Shown in pieces: positions 9,447 to 18,506 of a stretch of DNA of 64,000 nucleotides. Numbering within the stretch: the stretch's first letter is position 1; each line of letters begins with the position of its first letter. The position numbers were made by a program, and so were the translations under genes. Under the pieces are notes generated by a model, which did not search any database, was not told where the DNA came from, and saw only the letters and a list, made by a program, of their open reading frames with translations. Source of the DNA: an uncultured Oceanospirillaceae bacterium (GTDB lineage Bacteria; Pseudomonadota; Gammaproteobacteria; Pseudomonadales; Balneatricaceae). The stretch covers positions 1 to 64,000 of the forward strand of contig CAKZOD010000103.1 of NCBI GenBank assembly GCA_937136055.1, written 5' to 3'.

Positions 9447-10763
9447 ATGCAAAAAGCCATTAAGAACGTCAGTTCGCTACTGCTAAGTTACGGCTGCTTG
9501 CTTTTGGGCAGTGGTTTATTTATGACGCTACTGAGTTTGCGCAGCTCCCTCGAGGGTTTCTCAACCTCCACTACCGGTTTAGTGATGAGCGGCTATTACA
9601 TGGGGGTGTTTCTCGGGGCACGTTATGGCGCAATATTGGTTAACCGTGTCGGCTATATTCGCACCTTTAGTGTGCTGGCTTCGGTTATATCGATTATGCC
9701 ACTGGCGCATATGCTTTGGGTTGATGCCTATGTGTGGTTTGTCTTTCGTGTCATCACGGGCTTTGCCATGGCGGGCATGATCATGGTGACAGAGAGCTGG
9801 CTGAATACTGGAGTGGATAACAGTGAACGCGGTAATTTGTTAGGCGTTTACATGGTTATTAACTACTTAGGTGCAGGTGCTGCCCAGCTATTACTACTTC
9901 TTCACGATGTCGATGGTTATCAGTTATTTGTGATGTCATCAATTTGCTTCTCCTTGTGCTTGTTGCCAGTGGCATTAACGAAAAGGCCAGAGCCGACCCC
10001 AGAGCCTCCGCAGCCATTAAGAATACTACCGACACTCAAGCGTACACCCGTTGGTTTCTTCTCTGCGGTATGTGCAGGCTTTTTAGGTGCATCTTTCAAT
10101 TCGATAGGGCCAATTTTTGCCTTAGAAATAGGCTTGTCTAATCAGCACATTGTCATCTTTATGTCGCTAGGTATTTGCGGGGGGCTAGTGCTCCAGAAAT
10201 CAGTAGGTAAACTATCTGACAAAATAGATAGGCGTAAAGTTATTGCCATGATAGCAACCGCCGTTTTTATCGTTTGTTTAATGATGCGCTGGCAAATTAG
10301 TTACGGTTTTAACTTAGTAACCTTATGTATTAATAGCTTTGTGTATGGAAGCTTAGCATTCACCTTGTACTCATTAGGAGCTGCACACGCTAATGATTGG
10401 GCAAAAGATGGTGCGAGAATGCAAACAGCAGGTGCGCTTCTTGTCGCTTACAGTATTGGTGCAGTCATAGGACCGATGGTGAGTGCCGCTGCAATGAGCA
10501 GTTTCGGTGCAGTAGCGCTGTTTGACTCACTCGCAGCGGGGGCGAGCCTATTAATGTTATTCAGCTTTGCTCAGCTGAGCGGCTTTAGAGGGCGCAGGCC
10601 TAGAATTAAAAAGCAATTTGTACCCCGCCCAGGCTCTTATTATACATCGGGCGAAATTTATAATGCCGTACAGGCAGAATCAGAACCAGTTATTAACGAT
10701 GTGCAGCCAGCTTCACAAGAAGATAAACCTGCACAAAATAGCGAGACATCTGAGCTGCGTTAG
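9447..10763 (+). CDS. Major facilitator superfamily transporter (YcaD-like)
   Basis: The 438-residue protein is almost entirely hydrophobic helices, consistent with 12 membrane spans, and ends in a charged, Pro/Glu-rich cytoplasmic tail of about 55 residues. The segment MSGYYMGVFLGARYGAILVNRVGYIRTF resembles the MFS loop 2-3 signature, and KLSDKIDRRKVIAM is the matching loop of the second half. An AAGGA site lies 6 bp before the ATG. Overall it is closest to the YcaD type of MFS proteins, whose substrate is unknown. The divergent LysR gene probably regulates it. Confidence 0.85.
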   Translation: MQKAIKNVSSLLLSYGCLLLGSGLFMTLLSLRSSLEGFSTSTTGLVMSGYYMGVFLGARYGAILVNRVGYIRTFSVLASVISIMPLAHMLWVDAYVWFVFRVITGFAMAGMIMVTESWLNTGVDNSERGNLLGVYMVINYLGAGAAQLLLLLHDVDGYQLFVMSSICFSLCLLPVALTKRPEPTPEPPQPLRILPTLKRTPVGFFSAVCAGFLGASFNSIGPIFALEIGLSNQHIVIFMSLGICGGLVLQKSVGKLSDKIDRRKVIAMIATAVFIVCLMMRWQISYGFNLVTLCINSFVYGSLAFTLYSLGAAHANDWAKDGARMQTAGALLVAYSIGAVIGPMVSAAAMSSFGAVALFDSLAAGASLLMLFSFAQLSGFRGRRPRIKKQFVPRPGSYYTSGEIYNAVQAESEPVINDVQPASQEDKPAQNSETSELR

Positions 10764-10868
10764 TTGTTTACAAAAATGTAAAGTGGGCGTCAGTGCGTTG
10801 CCAGTTTTATGGCTTATCTTTGTTCCACTAGGTAGCACAAAGGTTACCTAGCAACGAGGATAAAGACG

Positions 10869-11198
10869 ATGAGAAAGCAAGCAAGAAACATTACATTCGG
10901 ATTACTGGCGGCAACTTTAGTTGCAACAGGTACAGGAACATTAGTAGCGGCGCAATCAGCACCTGTTAGTGAGCATTTGAGCGAGGCGCAAGCGGTAGAA
11001 CTTGCTTTGCAAGCTCAGCCTGGGACACTGCACGAAGTTGAAAAAGAGATTGAGCAGGGCAAAGCAGTATTTGAAGTGGAAATAACAACCGCTGAGGGGG
11101 AGTTTGAGCTGATACTTGATGCTAAAAGTGGCGAAGTATTAGCAAAAAAACTCGATGATGATTCAGATAGTGATGATGCTGACGACCAAGATGACTAG
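10869..11198 (+). CDS. Secreted PepSY-domain protein
   Basis: The product is 109 residues: a signal peptide (LLAATLVATGTGTLVAAQ), one PepSY domain (about residues 37-95, with the typical EFELILDAKSGEVL ending), and an acidic Asp-rich tail. Single PepSY domains are thought to act as periplasmic protease inhibitors or as parts of small two-component loci. No kinase or regulator gene is adjacent here. A GAGGA site precedes the ATG. The acidic tail could bind cations, but that is a guess. A terminator hairpin overlaps the stop codon. Confidence 0.85.
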   Translation: MRKQARNITFGLLAATLVATGTGTLVAAQSAPVSEHLSEAQAVELALQAQPGTLHEVEKEIEQGKAVFEVEITTAEGEFELILDAKSGEVLAKKLDDDSDSDDADDQDD

Positions 11199-11220
11199 TA
11201 GGGAATGTCATCTTGGTTTA
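11186..11220 (+). terminator. Rho-independent-type hairpin overlapping the PepSY stop codon
   Basis: A perfect 10-bp stem, CCAAGATGAC (11186-11195) and GTCATCTTGG (11207-11216), surrounds the TAG stop and is followed by only a short TTTA tail. It sits at the end of the PepSY gene. The weak U-tract makes termination efficiency uncertain. Confidence 0.6.
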
Positions 11221-11289
11221 GACCCAAAGGGAAGTGTTGCTACCGGATACGATGCATCACCTCCCTTAGCCACCGTTTGCTCTGCAAAA

Positions 11290-12762
11290 CTACCCTGCAA
11301 TCAAACGTAATTTAATCCCCGCTTTAGCAGTGATACTAATCTCTTTTTCAAGAGAAACCATAAGCTCTGAGTGCTGCACAATCGATGAATTAATTGTCAT
11401 GATTAGAGTGTCGTCTTGATAATGTACCGCAACACTTGTTGGCTCCATACTTGATTGGCTGCGGGTGAGTAGCACTGCCAATCTAAATAGCTGAATCATT
11501 TGCAGTAATTGTGCGTGTTGGTGGTTCTCATCAAGCTGAATATTACCGCGATGATTACGTACTAAGGATACTAACGTTGCCCTTTGCTCATCATCAAAGC
11601 CCGGCATCTCTGTATTTTTTAAAATATAGCAGCCATGCTTTTGACGCTTATTACGATTAATCGTGATACCAATTTCATGTAAATAAGCAGCCCAGCTTAA
11701 ATGTTGCAAAGTGCTAGATGCTAAAGCTTGTGAGTTCTTTGCCAGCTGCTCATTAAAGAGCTGTAACTGGCGCAACACACGCTGGCTAAACGCGCGGTCG
11801 ATAAAGTGCAGCTGGCACAAATCGTTGATAGTACGCTGGCGCGTATCGAGATCTGCATGGCTATTGGATAAACTGAATAAAACCCCTTCGCGTAACGCTC
11901 CTGCACTATGATTGAGTTTAGTGATACCAAAGGTTTCAAAAAAAGCACTGAGTATCGCGACTGCGGGTGCTAGAAGAGGTAAGCGGCGCTTATCAACTGA
12001 GCGCAACGGAATATTCTCATAGTGCTGCCACTTAATCAGCTGCTGCTTGAAGAGGGCTAAATGTTCAGCACTGATGTGTTTAACTTCATAAAGCTCGTTT
12101 AAACATAAGTAAATCGCTTTAATTGAGCCTGAGGTCCCCAGCGCATCTTTCCAGTCGCTATCTCGATAAGCCTTGGCATAAGGGTGAATAATGCTGGTGG
12201 CAAAAGATTGCGCCTTTTGCATTTGCTCCTGCGTAATTCCTCCTTGTATAAAGAACTTCTCACAAAAGCTACCGGAGCCAAGCGTTAAGCTATTTACACG
12301 CTCCGGCTTAAAATGCTTACCGACGATAATTTCAGTACTACCGCCACCGATATCGATGATCAGGGTTTTGTGTTTAATTTGCTGAGTGTAAGCGACACCT
12401 TGATAAATCAGCTCAGCTTCATCGACACCACTAATAATTTCGATAGGGTAGGGGAATTCACTGAAAGCTGCTTTTAAGAAAATATCGCTATTCATGGCGC
12501 TGCGCAAAGCGTGTGTGGCCACGGCTCTTACCGATACTTCTGGTAAGTGGGCAAAGCTGTTAGCGAAATCTTTAAGGCACTCGATGCCGCGCGTAATCGC
12601 TTGTTGGCTAAGTAAATGCTGCGGGTTCAAGCCTTTCACTAATGAAACGCGCTGCTTTTGGCTGTGCACGATTTTAATGCAACCCGCTTGCTCTCTGGCG
12701 ATCACTAAGTGAAAGCTATTGGAGCCGAGATCGACAGCGACTAAATGTTTTACGGAGTTCAT
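11290..12762 (-). CDS. ppx: Exopolyphosphatase (Ppx/GppA family)
   Basis: The 490-residue protein opens with the actin-like phosphate motif VAVDLGSNSFHLVIA and carries TLIIDIGGGSTEIIVG, the second phosphate-binding motif of the Ppx/GppA family. The length and the C-terminal HD-like helical region (LHEIGITINRNKRQKH) fit long-form Ppx rather than short GppA. It removes terminal phosphate from polyphosphate chains. Its ATG overlaps the ppk1 stop codon by 4 bp (ATGA), so the synthesis and degradation genes are translationally coupled. GppA activity on pppGpp cannot be excluded from sequence alone. Confidence 0.93.
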   Translation of the reverse strand: MNSVKHLVAVDLGSNSFHLVIAREQAGCIKIVHSQKQRVSLVKGLNPQHLLSQQAITRGIECLKDFANSFAHLPEVSVRAVATHALRSAMNSDIFLKAAFSEFPYPIEIISGVDEAELIYQGVAYTQQIKHKTLIIDIGGGSTEIIVGKHFKPERVNSLTLGSGSFCEKFFIQGGITQEQMQKAQSFATSIIHPYAKAYRDSDWKDALGTSGSIKAIYLCLNELYEVKHISAEHLALFKQQLIKWQHYENIPLRSVDKRRLPLLAPAVAILSAFFETFGITKLNHSAGALREGVLFSLSNSHADLDTRQRTINDLCQLHFIDRAFSQRVLRQLQLFNEQLAKNSQALASSTLQHLSWAAYLHEIGITINRNKRQKHGCYILKNTEMPGFDDEQRATLVSLVRNHRGNIQLDENHQHAQLLQMIQLFRLAVLLTRSQSSMEPTSVAVHYQDDTLIMTINSSIVQHSELMVSLEKEISITAKAGIKLRLIAG

Positions 12763-14957
12763 AGCAGGGCCTCTAATTCGTTATCGTGCCACTGGGCTTG
12801 CTGGTATTGCTTTAAACTAATCGTATCCATGATGGTGTGCTCGTTATCTTCCATTGTAGGGCTATCTTGAGTTGCATGTTGAGATGTCACTTGTTGCGAT
12901 ATAGGTGGCTGCTGGTTTTGCAAATAGTTATAGATCTCTGTTTGAGAGCGCACATTTATATTTTCGCCCGCAGGTTGTTGGTAAATATTACTCTGATTAC
13001 GGTTCAATACACGCGCTTTAGTGTTGTCGTTAAGCTGGATGTTGATGATATCAATAATGGTTTTTCTAACAGCGGGGCAGGCGACAGGGCAGCCTACTTC
13101 TACTCTATTATCAATATTTCGCGTCATCCAATCAGCCGATGAAATATACACTTTTTCATCCCCTTGATTAGCGAAAATAGCCACTCTAGGATGCTCTAAA
13201 AATCGATCAACGATACTAATAGCGCTAATGTTTTCACTCATGCCAGCGACACCTGTGATCAAAGAGCAGATGCCACGCACAATCAGCTTTACTTTTACTC
13301 CTGCGCAGCTCGCTTTGTAAAGGTTTTCAATCAAATGACGATCGACTAAGTTATTTACTTTTAAAGTAATACCACTAATTTTTCCTGCATGCGCAGCCTC
13401 AATCTCAGCATGAATTAGCTGGTTAATACCACTGCGAGAGTTAATAGGTGAGACAATTAAATGGTTGAACTGAAACTTTAAATAAGGTCGTTTTAAAAAC
13501 TCGAACACTTGAGCGACTTCGTTAGTAATATTCTTATCACAGCTAAATAAGCTAAAGTCGGTATAAATTTTGGCATTCTTCTCGTGAAAATTACCACTAC
13601 CTATGTGTGCATAAGAGCGCAGTCTGTTGTTCTCATTGCGTGTCACTAAACAAATTTTAGCGTGGACTTTAAGGTTGGGTATGCCATAAGTAACATTGGC
13701 TCCTGCATTGGTGAGTTTCTCAGCCCACATCATATTCGCCTGCTCATCAAAGCGAGCATGTAACTCAATATTTACCTCGACCTCTTTACCGTTCTTGACC
13801 GCCTCTATTAATGCAGAAATGACTCGCGATTTTTTAGCCACTCTATACAGGCAAATTTGAATTTTACAAACCTTAGGATCATAAGCCGCCTGACGTAATA
13901 GCTCAGTGAAATGTGAGAACTTGTGATAAGGGTAATAAAGTAAAATATCGCGCTGAGCAATCGCATCAAACGCATTGTTTGATTGGCTAAAAAAGGGCTG
14001 CTCAAACGAGGGTAGCTTTTCAAACTCCAGCGATTTATCGCCAAGATTTGGAAACTCGATAAAATCTTTAAAGCTATGGTAGCGCCCACCTGCAATCAGC
14101 CCTTTGTCACTGTGTATACCTAAATGCTGCTGCAAAATAGCGAGCATCTCTTTAGGCATTTTCTTGTCGTAGACCAGGCGAACTGGCTCTGCGTTCAAGC
14201 GCTTGCGCAAACCGCTAGACATTTGCTCGTAAAGGCTTTGGCTAATTTCGTTAGTTAGCTCTAGCTCGGCATCTCTTGTCAGTTTCATTGAGTAGGCGTG
14301 GATGTATTCAAAATCAAAAAAGCCGGAGAATATTTGCGTCAAGCAATGGCGGATAATGTTATCCAATAAGATGACTTTTTTCGTTTTATCCTGCTTAGTA
14401 TCAGGAAGCTGCACAAAGCGAGGCACGTTGCTACTAGGCACCTCAACAAGCGCGTATTGCACCTCTTCAAGGTTGCGCATTGAAACCATCAGGTAAGTGC
14501 TATCATCATCAACATGATCAGCCAACTTAATCTCATCATTGAGCACGAGAGGGAATATATGTCGTCTTAGTTTCTCTCGATAGTAATGATTAAGCCACTG
14601 ACTATCGGTATCACTAAGCTGTGTTTCATTGATCAGTTGAATATCGTTCTCACCGAGCTTGAGTAAGAGTTCACTATAAGTGTCATCGAACTCAGTTTGC
14701 AGCGCGATTACTTTTTTCTGGATATCATCAAACAGTATCAATGCTTGGTGTTTATCCTCGCGATTAGAAGAAAGCAACACCTTGCGGCGCAGTTTAGCGA
14801 CCCGCACTCTATAAAACTCATCCATATTACTAGAGTAAATACCAAGGAAGCGTAAGCGCTCTAGCAAGGGCACTTGAGTATCCTGTGCCTCCTGTAAAAC
14901 GCGGTGGTTAAACGAGAGCCAACTGAGTTCTTTTTCTAAAAATCGCTGCTGTTTCAT
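12759..14957 (-). CDS. ppk1: Polyphosphate kinase 1
   Basis: The 732-residue protein matches E. coli Ppk along its length. It starts ERLRFLGIYSSNMDEFYRVR, and contains LKVHAKICLVTR with the phosphorylated His, AHIGSGNFHEKNAKIYTDF, and VDRFLEHPRV with the second active-site His, then KVYISSADWMTRNID. It reversibly polymerises the gamma-phosphate of ATP into polyphosphate. It exceeds the E. coli enzyme by about 40 residues because of a Gln/Thr-rich C-terminal tail with no known role. It is the first gene of the ppk1-ppx operon. Confidence 0.96.
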   Translation of the reverse strand: MKQQRFLEKELSWLSFNHRVLQEAQDTQVPLLERLRFLGIYSSNMDEFYRVRVAKLRRKVLLSSNREDKHQALILFDDIQKKVIALQTEFDDTYSELLLKLGENDIQLINETQLSDTDSQWLNHYYREKLRRHIFPLVLNDEIKLADHVDDDSTYLMVSMRNLEEVQYALVEVPSSNVPRFVQLPDTKQDKTKKVILLDNIIRHCLTQIFSGFFDFEYIHAYSMKLTRDAELELTNEISQSLYEQMSSGLRKRLNAEPVRLVYDKKMPKEMLAILQQHLGIHSDKGLIAGGRYHSFKDFIEFPNLGDKSLEFEKLPSFEQPFFSQSNNAFDAIAQRDILLYYPYHKFSHFTELLRQAAYDPKVCKIQICLYRVAKKSRVISALIEAVKNGKEVEVNIELHARFDEQANMMWAEKLTNAGANVTYGIPNLKVHAKICLVTRNENNRLRSYAHIGSGNFHEKNAKIYTDFSLFSCDKNITNEVAQVFEFLKRPYLKFQFNHLIVSPINSRSGINQLIHAEIEAAHAGKISGITLKVNNLVDRHLIENLYKASCAGVKVKLIVRGICSLITGVAGMSENISAISIVDRFLEHPRVAIFANQGDEKVYISSADWMTRNIDNRVEVGCPVACPAVRKTIIDIINIQLNDNTKARVLNRNQSNIYQQPAGENINVRSQTEIYNYLQNQQPPISQQVTSQHATQDSPTMEDNEHTIMDTISLKQYQQAQWHDNELEALL

Positions 14958-15348
14958 AATTGCTCTTGCGGGTCTATTTTGCCTGCATTAGTACTTTTAG
15001 AGGCAAGCAAAAAGTGATGATAGTCAAATGTATAACATGAGATTAGCGCTGCCTCTGAAAGCCTTGCGCAAAGTAAAACAATTGAAAAACGCTCTAATGC
15101 AATTAAAAGCCCTTTTAAGTTGCTAAATGTGTCGATCATCTTCAATTGTTAAATAGATTAGGCACTGCTGCCAAATCTCTTTTGCAAAACAGTCAATCTC
15201 AATATGAAAAATATATTAAGTACTAAATATGACTGTTTGATGACAGCGAAAAAGGATAGTGATCAAAAGCGAAGTATCGTCTATCGCAGCTATTTGAAAT
15301 GGTTAGTTTTGCGAGTAATGTAGGAGTGTATTAATAAGCCGATTGCGC

Positions 15349-15390
15349 TTGCCGTAAAGCAGTGCGAAAGGTAGTATACTGCCCGCAGTT
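15349..15390 (+). promoter_or_regulatory. Probable tRNA-Arg promoter with GC-rich discriminator
   Basis: A TATACT -10 box at 15375-15380 is followed at once by GCCCGC, the GC-rich discriminator typical of stringently controlled stable-RNA promoters. The tRNA starts 22 bp downstream. The best -35 candidate, TTGCCG at 15349-15354, is 20 bp away, longer than ideal, so only the -10 and discriminator are well supported. Confidence 0.55.
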
Positions 15391-15402
15391 CATATATTGC
15401 AT

Positions 15403-15476
15403 GCGCCTGTAGCTCAGCTGGATAGAGTAGTAGGTTCCGATCCTATTGGTCGGGGGTTCGAATCCCTCCAGGCGCG
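15403..15476 (+). tRNA. tRNA-Arg (anticodon CCG)
   Basis: The sequence folds by eye into a standard cloverleaf. The acceptor stem is GCGCCTG/CAGGCGC, the D stem GCTC/GAGT, the anticodon stem GTAGG/CCTAT around the loop TTCCGAT, and the T arm GGGGG-TTCGAAT-CCCTC. Positions 34-36 are CCG, which reads CGG arginine codons. The discriminator base is G and the next bases are CAG, not CCA, so CCA must be added enzymatically. The displaced copy at 23070-23129 does end in GCCA, which indicates that an element inserting here replaced the original 3' terminus. Confidence 0.95.
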
Positions 15477-15477
15477 C
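15420..15477. repeat. attL-side core repeat of the tRNA-Arg island (58 bp)
   Basis: The 58 bp from GGATAGAGTAG to AGGCGCGC inside the tRNA gene recur without mismatch at 23070-23127. Flanking bases differ on both sides. This is the signature of site-specific integration into a tRNA 3' half, with the copy next to the integrase gene rebuilding the tRNA. Confidence 0.9.
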
Positions 15478-15547
15478 AGCTCTTCATTGAAAATTACTCA
15501 ATAAGCTCTTGTTTTAAATGAGTAGTTTCCTATTTTGGTCATTCATC

Positions 15548-15571
15548 AGGTTACAAAACAGGTTACAAAAC
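15548..15571. repeat. Tandem arm-type repeats near the left end of element 1
   Basis: The 12-mer AGGTTACAAAAC occurs twice in immediate tandem (15548-15559 and 15560-15571), and once more at 23001-23012 near the other end, in the same orientation. Placement close to both att cores is what is expected of integrase arm-binding sites. Binding is inferred from position only. Confidence 0.65.
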
Positions 15572-15618
15572 CAACATGTTTGGGTAAAATTGTGGCTATT
15601 AAAATTAGTAACGGATTT

Positions 15619-16971
15619 ATGGTGCTTTCAGTGAAAAACATTATTCAGAGAAAGTCAGGTCTTTTTTATTTTAGGAAAGGTATTCCTCAAGAGATTAGGT
15701 CACGCTATAACGGTAAGCGAGAAATAGTTAAAAGCTTACAAACTAGGGTAATGGCCGAGGCAGTTAGAAAAGCTAAGGTACTTGATGATCGATACTCTAA
15801 AGAATTCGAAGCTCTCCGCAGTGGTAATGATTCTTTCAATAGAGAATTCGCAGTGAATCTGCTTGGTGACTTTGGCTTAGAGCCGCTTCCTATTGATAGA
15901 CAATTTAAAATTAATGACGAACTAATAGAAGATGGTAATCCTTATGATCTCTTTATTGAGCACTTGGGACTTAAAGCTGATGCTGGAGGGTATTTTGATG
16001 ATTCGAGATTGGCAGCGCACGAGAGAAAAGCTTTAGAGATAATCAAAGGTAGAGAGAAGGTATCACTTGACGATGTTCGGGATTGGTCGCATAAAAAGAA
16101 AGTAGGTAACAAAAAAGCTATTGATGAGGAAAGGAGATTCTTTGATTACTTTAAGGATAATGGCGTTCCCTTACATCTTGAGAATGTTCGCAGGCGGGAT
16201 GTTGTAATTGCAGTTGATAAGATCGTAGAAAATGGTAAAAGTACAGCGACTGTTAAAAAGGCACTTGATAGAGTTAGAAAGCTTATGCGCGAATACTTGC
16301 TTGAGCATGAGATAGAGATGGCTAACCCCTTTGATAAGGTTGCTGTTCCTAAACTTAGAGAAGATGCGGAGAGCCACAAGCCATTCACCAACAGGGAATT
16401 GGTTGCTATAAAGACCGCTGTAGAGGAAAGTGATAGTTCCATTATTTCAGCTATGATAGCTGGTTTGCTTTTTGATACTGGCTGTAGGATAGGAGAAGTT
16501 GGTGGAATTAAAAGAGTAGATTTTGTACTTGATGGTGAACATCCGTTTATGAGTTTGGTAGATAATAAACATAGGAAGTTGAAGAATTCTAATTCAAAAC
16601 GGTTAGTGCCTCTTACAGGTCTTAGCCTACTCACAGCTAAGAAGTTGATTGAGGCAACACCTGATGATCAGGAGTTTATTTTTGATCGGTATAACTCAAG
16701 TGAAACATTTAAGAATGATGCTGCTTCAGCTGCTGTTAGAAAGTGGATTAATAAAAGAGCTTCAGGGAAAGTAGCGCACTCGTTTAGACATACGTTAACT
16801 GACCGATTAAGGAGAGCTAGTATACCTATTCATGACATCAGCAACATTTTAGGGTGGGCAACAGGTAAAATGGCTGATCACTATGGCGACTCAGAAGCAG
16901 TAGAGCGTTTTCACAATTGTTTGAATAAAATGCATCAATTTGAGAGTGATAAGGAATTGTTTGACCTATAG
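15619..16971 (+). CDS. Tyrosine-type site-specific integrase
   Basis: The 450-residue protein (from the ATG at 15619; the frame is open upstream to a TTG at 15535, which would run through the arm-type repeats) is a phage/island integrase. The N-terminal part has an arm-binding-like region, with KSGLFYFRKGIPQEIR typical of integrases with an N-terminal DUF6538-like segment. The catalytic residues are visible: Arg290 in TGCRIGEVGG, His387 and Arg390 in HSFRH, and Tyr422 in ADHYGDSE. It lies immediately downstream of the tRNA-Arg gene and reads away from it, the usual arrangement for the enzyme that inserted the island. A SAM-dependent core lysine is not obvious to me. Confidence 0.93.
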   Translation: MVLSVKNIIQRKSGLFYFRKGIPQEIRSRYNGKREIVKSLQTRVMAEAVRKAKVLDDRYSKEFEALRSGNDSFNREFAVNLLGDFGLEPLPIDRQFKINDELIEDGNPYDLFIEHLGLKADAGGYFDDSRLAAHERKALEIIKGREKVSLDDVRDWSHKKKVGNKKAIDEERRFFDYFKDNGVPLHLENVRRRDVVIAVDKIVENGKSTATVKKALDRVRKLMREYLLEHEIEMANPFDKVAVPKLREDAESHKPFTNRELVAIKTAVEESDSSIISAMIAGLLFDTGCRIGEVGGIKRVDFVLDGEHPFMSLVDNKHRKLKNSNSKRLVPLTGLSLLTAKKLIEATPDDQEFIFDRYNSSETFKNDAASAAVRKWINKRASGKVAHSFRHTLTDRLRRASIPIHDISNILGWATGKMADHYGDSEAVERFHNCLNKMHQFESDKELFDL

Positions 16972-17521
16972 TTTATCGATGATTCTTATACAATAAAATC
17001 ATTGTTAACCAAAGGTCAGAATGGTGTTGTCTTGATGACTTGAAAATGGCATGGCTACTATTAAATGTATTAGAGGTTTGAAAGGCTCACCTTCTTATCC
17101 CTCATTGCTTATTTTTAAATTCTCCTTAAAAAATAACTCAGCGATTCCATTACAAGATTTTACCTATAAACATTTCGAAATACATCGATCCTATGCACGG
17201 GTATCAGGCACTCTCTACGGTGTTTATCATTAATCGTGAGGGTTTCTTGTTAGGTGGTCGTGCATTTAAGAAATTTTTATTTTTTACTAAAATTTAAGCC
17301 GTACCACTTAGCAGGTTGAGATCACAGGTTATCAATCTTTGCCACAGTTTTAAGATCATCTGAACGCTGTATCAAGGCGCTTAGTATCCCCTACAGTCAT
17401 CCTCTAATTATTCTACGATTTCAAAAAGACAGTGAGTATGTAATGTGTAGTCAGTAACCCTACCCTAGAGATTTAGTGGATGCATGTGACTACAGGTCAA
17501 TAAAACAGCTGAAAGTGTATT
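16972..17521. other. Intergenic stretch in element 1
   Basis: I see no convincing gene here. A 60-codon frame at 17051-17233 has no ribosome-binding site and an ordinary AT-driven composition. The stretch leads into inverted repeats just before the serine recombinase gene. Confidence 0.45.
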
Positions 17522-17564
17522 CACATAATTATGTGTTCACAAACCATACTTGTTGAATACAAGT
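17522..17564. promoter_or_regulatory. Inverted repeats upstream of the serine recombinase (possible operators or resolution site)
   Basis: CACATAATTATGTG (17522-17535) is a perfect 14-bp palindrome. Close by, ACTTGT (17548-17553) and ACAAGT (17559-17564) form a second inverted repeat around a 5-bp spacer. They lie 60-100 bp before the recombinase start, which fits either a repressor operator or recombinase subsites. Confidence 0.45.
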
Positions 17565-17624
17565 GAGAATTACTGTATCATTCATTAATCGCAGGAATGC
17601 ACCAACTTATAGGGAGTCAATCAC

Positions 17625-18176
17625 ATGAAATTCATTTATGCACGAGTATCCACATTAGAGCAGAACGTTGACCAGCAGGTAGCAGAGTTGCAGAAGTCAC
17701 ACGGTCAGGTTGATGAAGTAATGACTGATAAGGCCAGTGGTAAGGATACTGATAGACCTGCTCTGCAATCACTAATCAGCAAGGTGCGTTCTGGGGATAC
17801 CGTTATCGTATTTGACATCAGCAGGCTTGGCAGAAACGTACTGGATGTGATTACATTGGTTGATGGATTTGCCAAGAAAGGAGTAAGCATTATTGTTCAC
17901 TCACTTGGTCAGATTGATGTATGTAGTTCTCACGGTAAGATCATTCTATCTACTATGGCTGCGGTGGCAGAGATGCAACGTGTTGAGATGTTGGAGAAGC
18001 AAGCAATTGGAATTGCCAGAGCGCAAGCTGAAGGAAAGTATGAGGGAAGGGGTAAAGATGTTCGAACTAAATCACAAATCCTTGAGTTATTAAATGGTGG
18101 TATGTCGATGCGTAAAGTAGCTGTTGAGGTCGGCTGTTCACTGTCTACGGTTCAACGTACTAAAAAGGCAGCGTAA
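17625..18176 (+). CDS. Serine recombinase (resolvase/invertase family)
   Basis: The 183-residue protein begins MKFIYARVSTLEQN with the nucleophile Ser at residue 9. It continues with DKASGKDTDRPALQSLISKVRSGD, VFDISRLGRNVLDV and a helix-turn-helix at the C-terminus (RKVAVEVGCSLSTVQRTKK). The length is that of small resolvases/invertases. The likely role is resolving multimers or inverting a segment within the element; no invertible inverted repeat was identified. Its stop overlaps the start of the next gene by one base. Confidence 0.9.
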   Translation: MKFIYARVSTLEQNVDQQVAELQKSHGQVDEVMTDKASGKDTDRPALQSLISKVRSGDTVIVFDISRLGRNVLDVITLVDGFAKKGVSIIVHSLGQIDVCSSHGKIILSTMAAVAEMQRVEMLEKQAIGIARAQAEGKYEGRGKDVRTKSQILELLNGGMSMRKVAVEVGCSLSTVQRTKKAA

Positions 18177-18418
18177 TGGTTACACCTGAGCAGTTAGAAA
18201 AGTTTTGGGATTACTACGAGCAGGGTTATGATGTTGAATACGCAAGTCAACACACTGGGATGCCATTGGCACAAGCTTGGAAAGTTTTTGATGAAGAAAA
18301 CAAGGCTAGTGCGCCAGTAGCTGAGCCAAGGAAGAAAATACCAACTCCTATCGCTATGCAAGTATTGAAGTATAGAAGGGATAAGAAAGCATGGACGCTA
18401 GATGATCTGATAAGGTGA
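18176..18418 (+). CDS. Small hypothetical protein coupled to the serine recombinase
   Basis: The 80-residue product is unknown to me. It starts at the last base of the recombinase stop (TAATG), so translation is coupled. The first half, LEKFWDYYEQGYDVEYASQHTGMPLAQAWKVF, looks like a helix-turn-helix and could bind DNA. The second half is basic and ends WTLDDLIR. An accessory or directionality role with the recombinase is plausible but not shown. A terminator follows at 18471. Confidence 0.7.
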   Translation: MVTPEQLEKFWDYYEQGYDVEYASQHTGMPLAQAWKVFDEENKASAPVAEPRKKIPTPIAMQVLKYRRDKKAWTLDDLIR

Positions 18419-18470
18419 CGAGGTAATACTATGGAGCTATTGCTTTGAATAATTGTAAATACGACGATTT

Positions 18471-18506
18471 AGGGATTGGATCATAATTGATCCCAGTCCC
18501 TTTTTA
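18471..18506 (+). terminator. Rho-independent terminator after the recombinase operon
   Basis: AGGGATTGGATCA and TGATCCCAGTCCCT pair with one bulge and G-U wobbles around a short loop, followed by TTTTTATT. It closes the 17625-18418 transcription unit. Confidence 0.75.

Noticed and set aside
14954..15145. 63-codon frame overlapping the ppk1 start by 4 bp
   Set aside because: The overlap looks like coupling, but the start is TTG, no ribosome-binding site is visible and the sequence is not protein-like; probably ppk1 leader.
17051..17233. 60-codon frame after the integrase gene
   Set aside because: No ribosome-binding site and no recognisable features.
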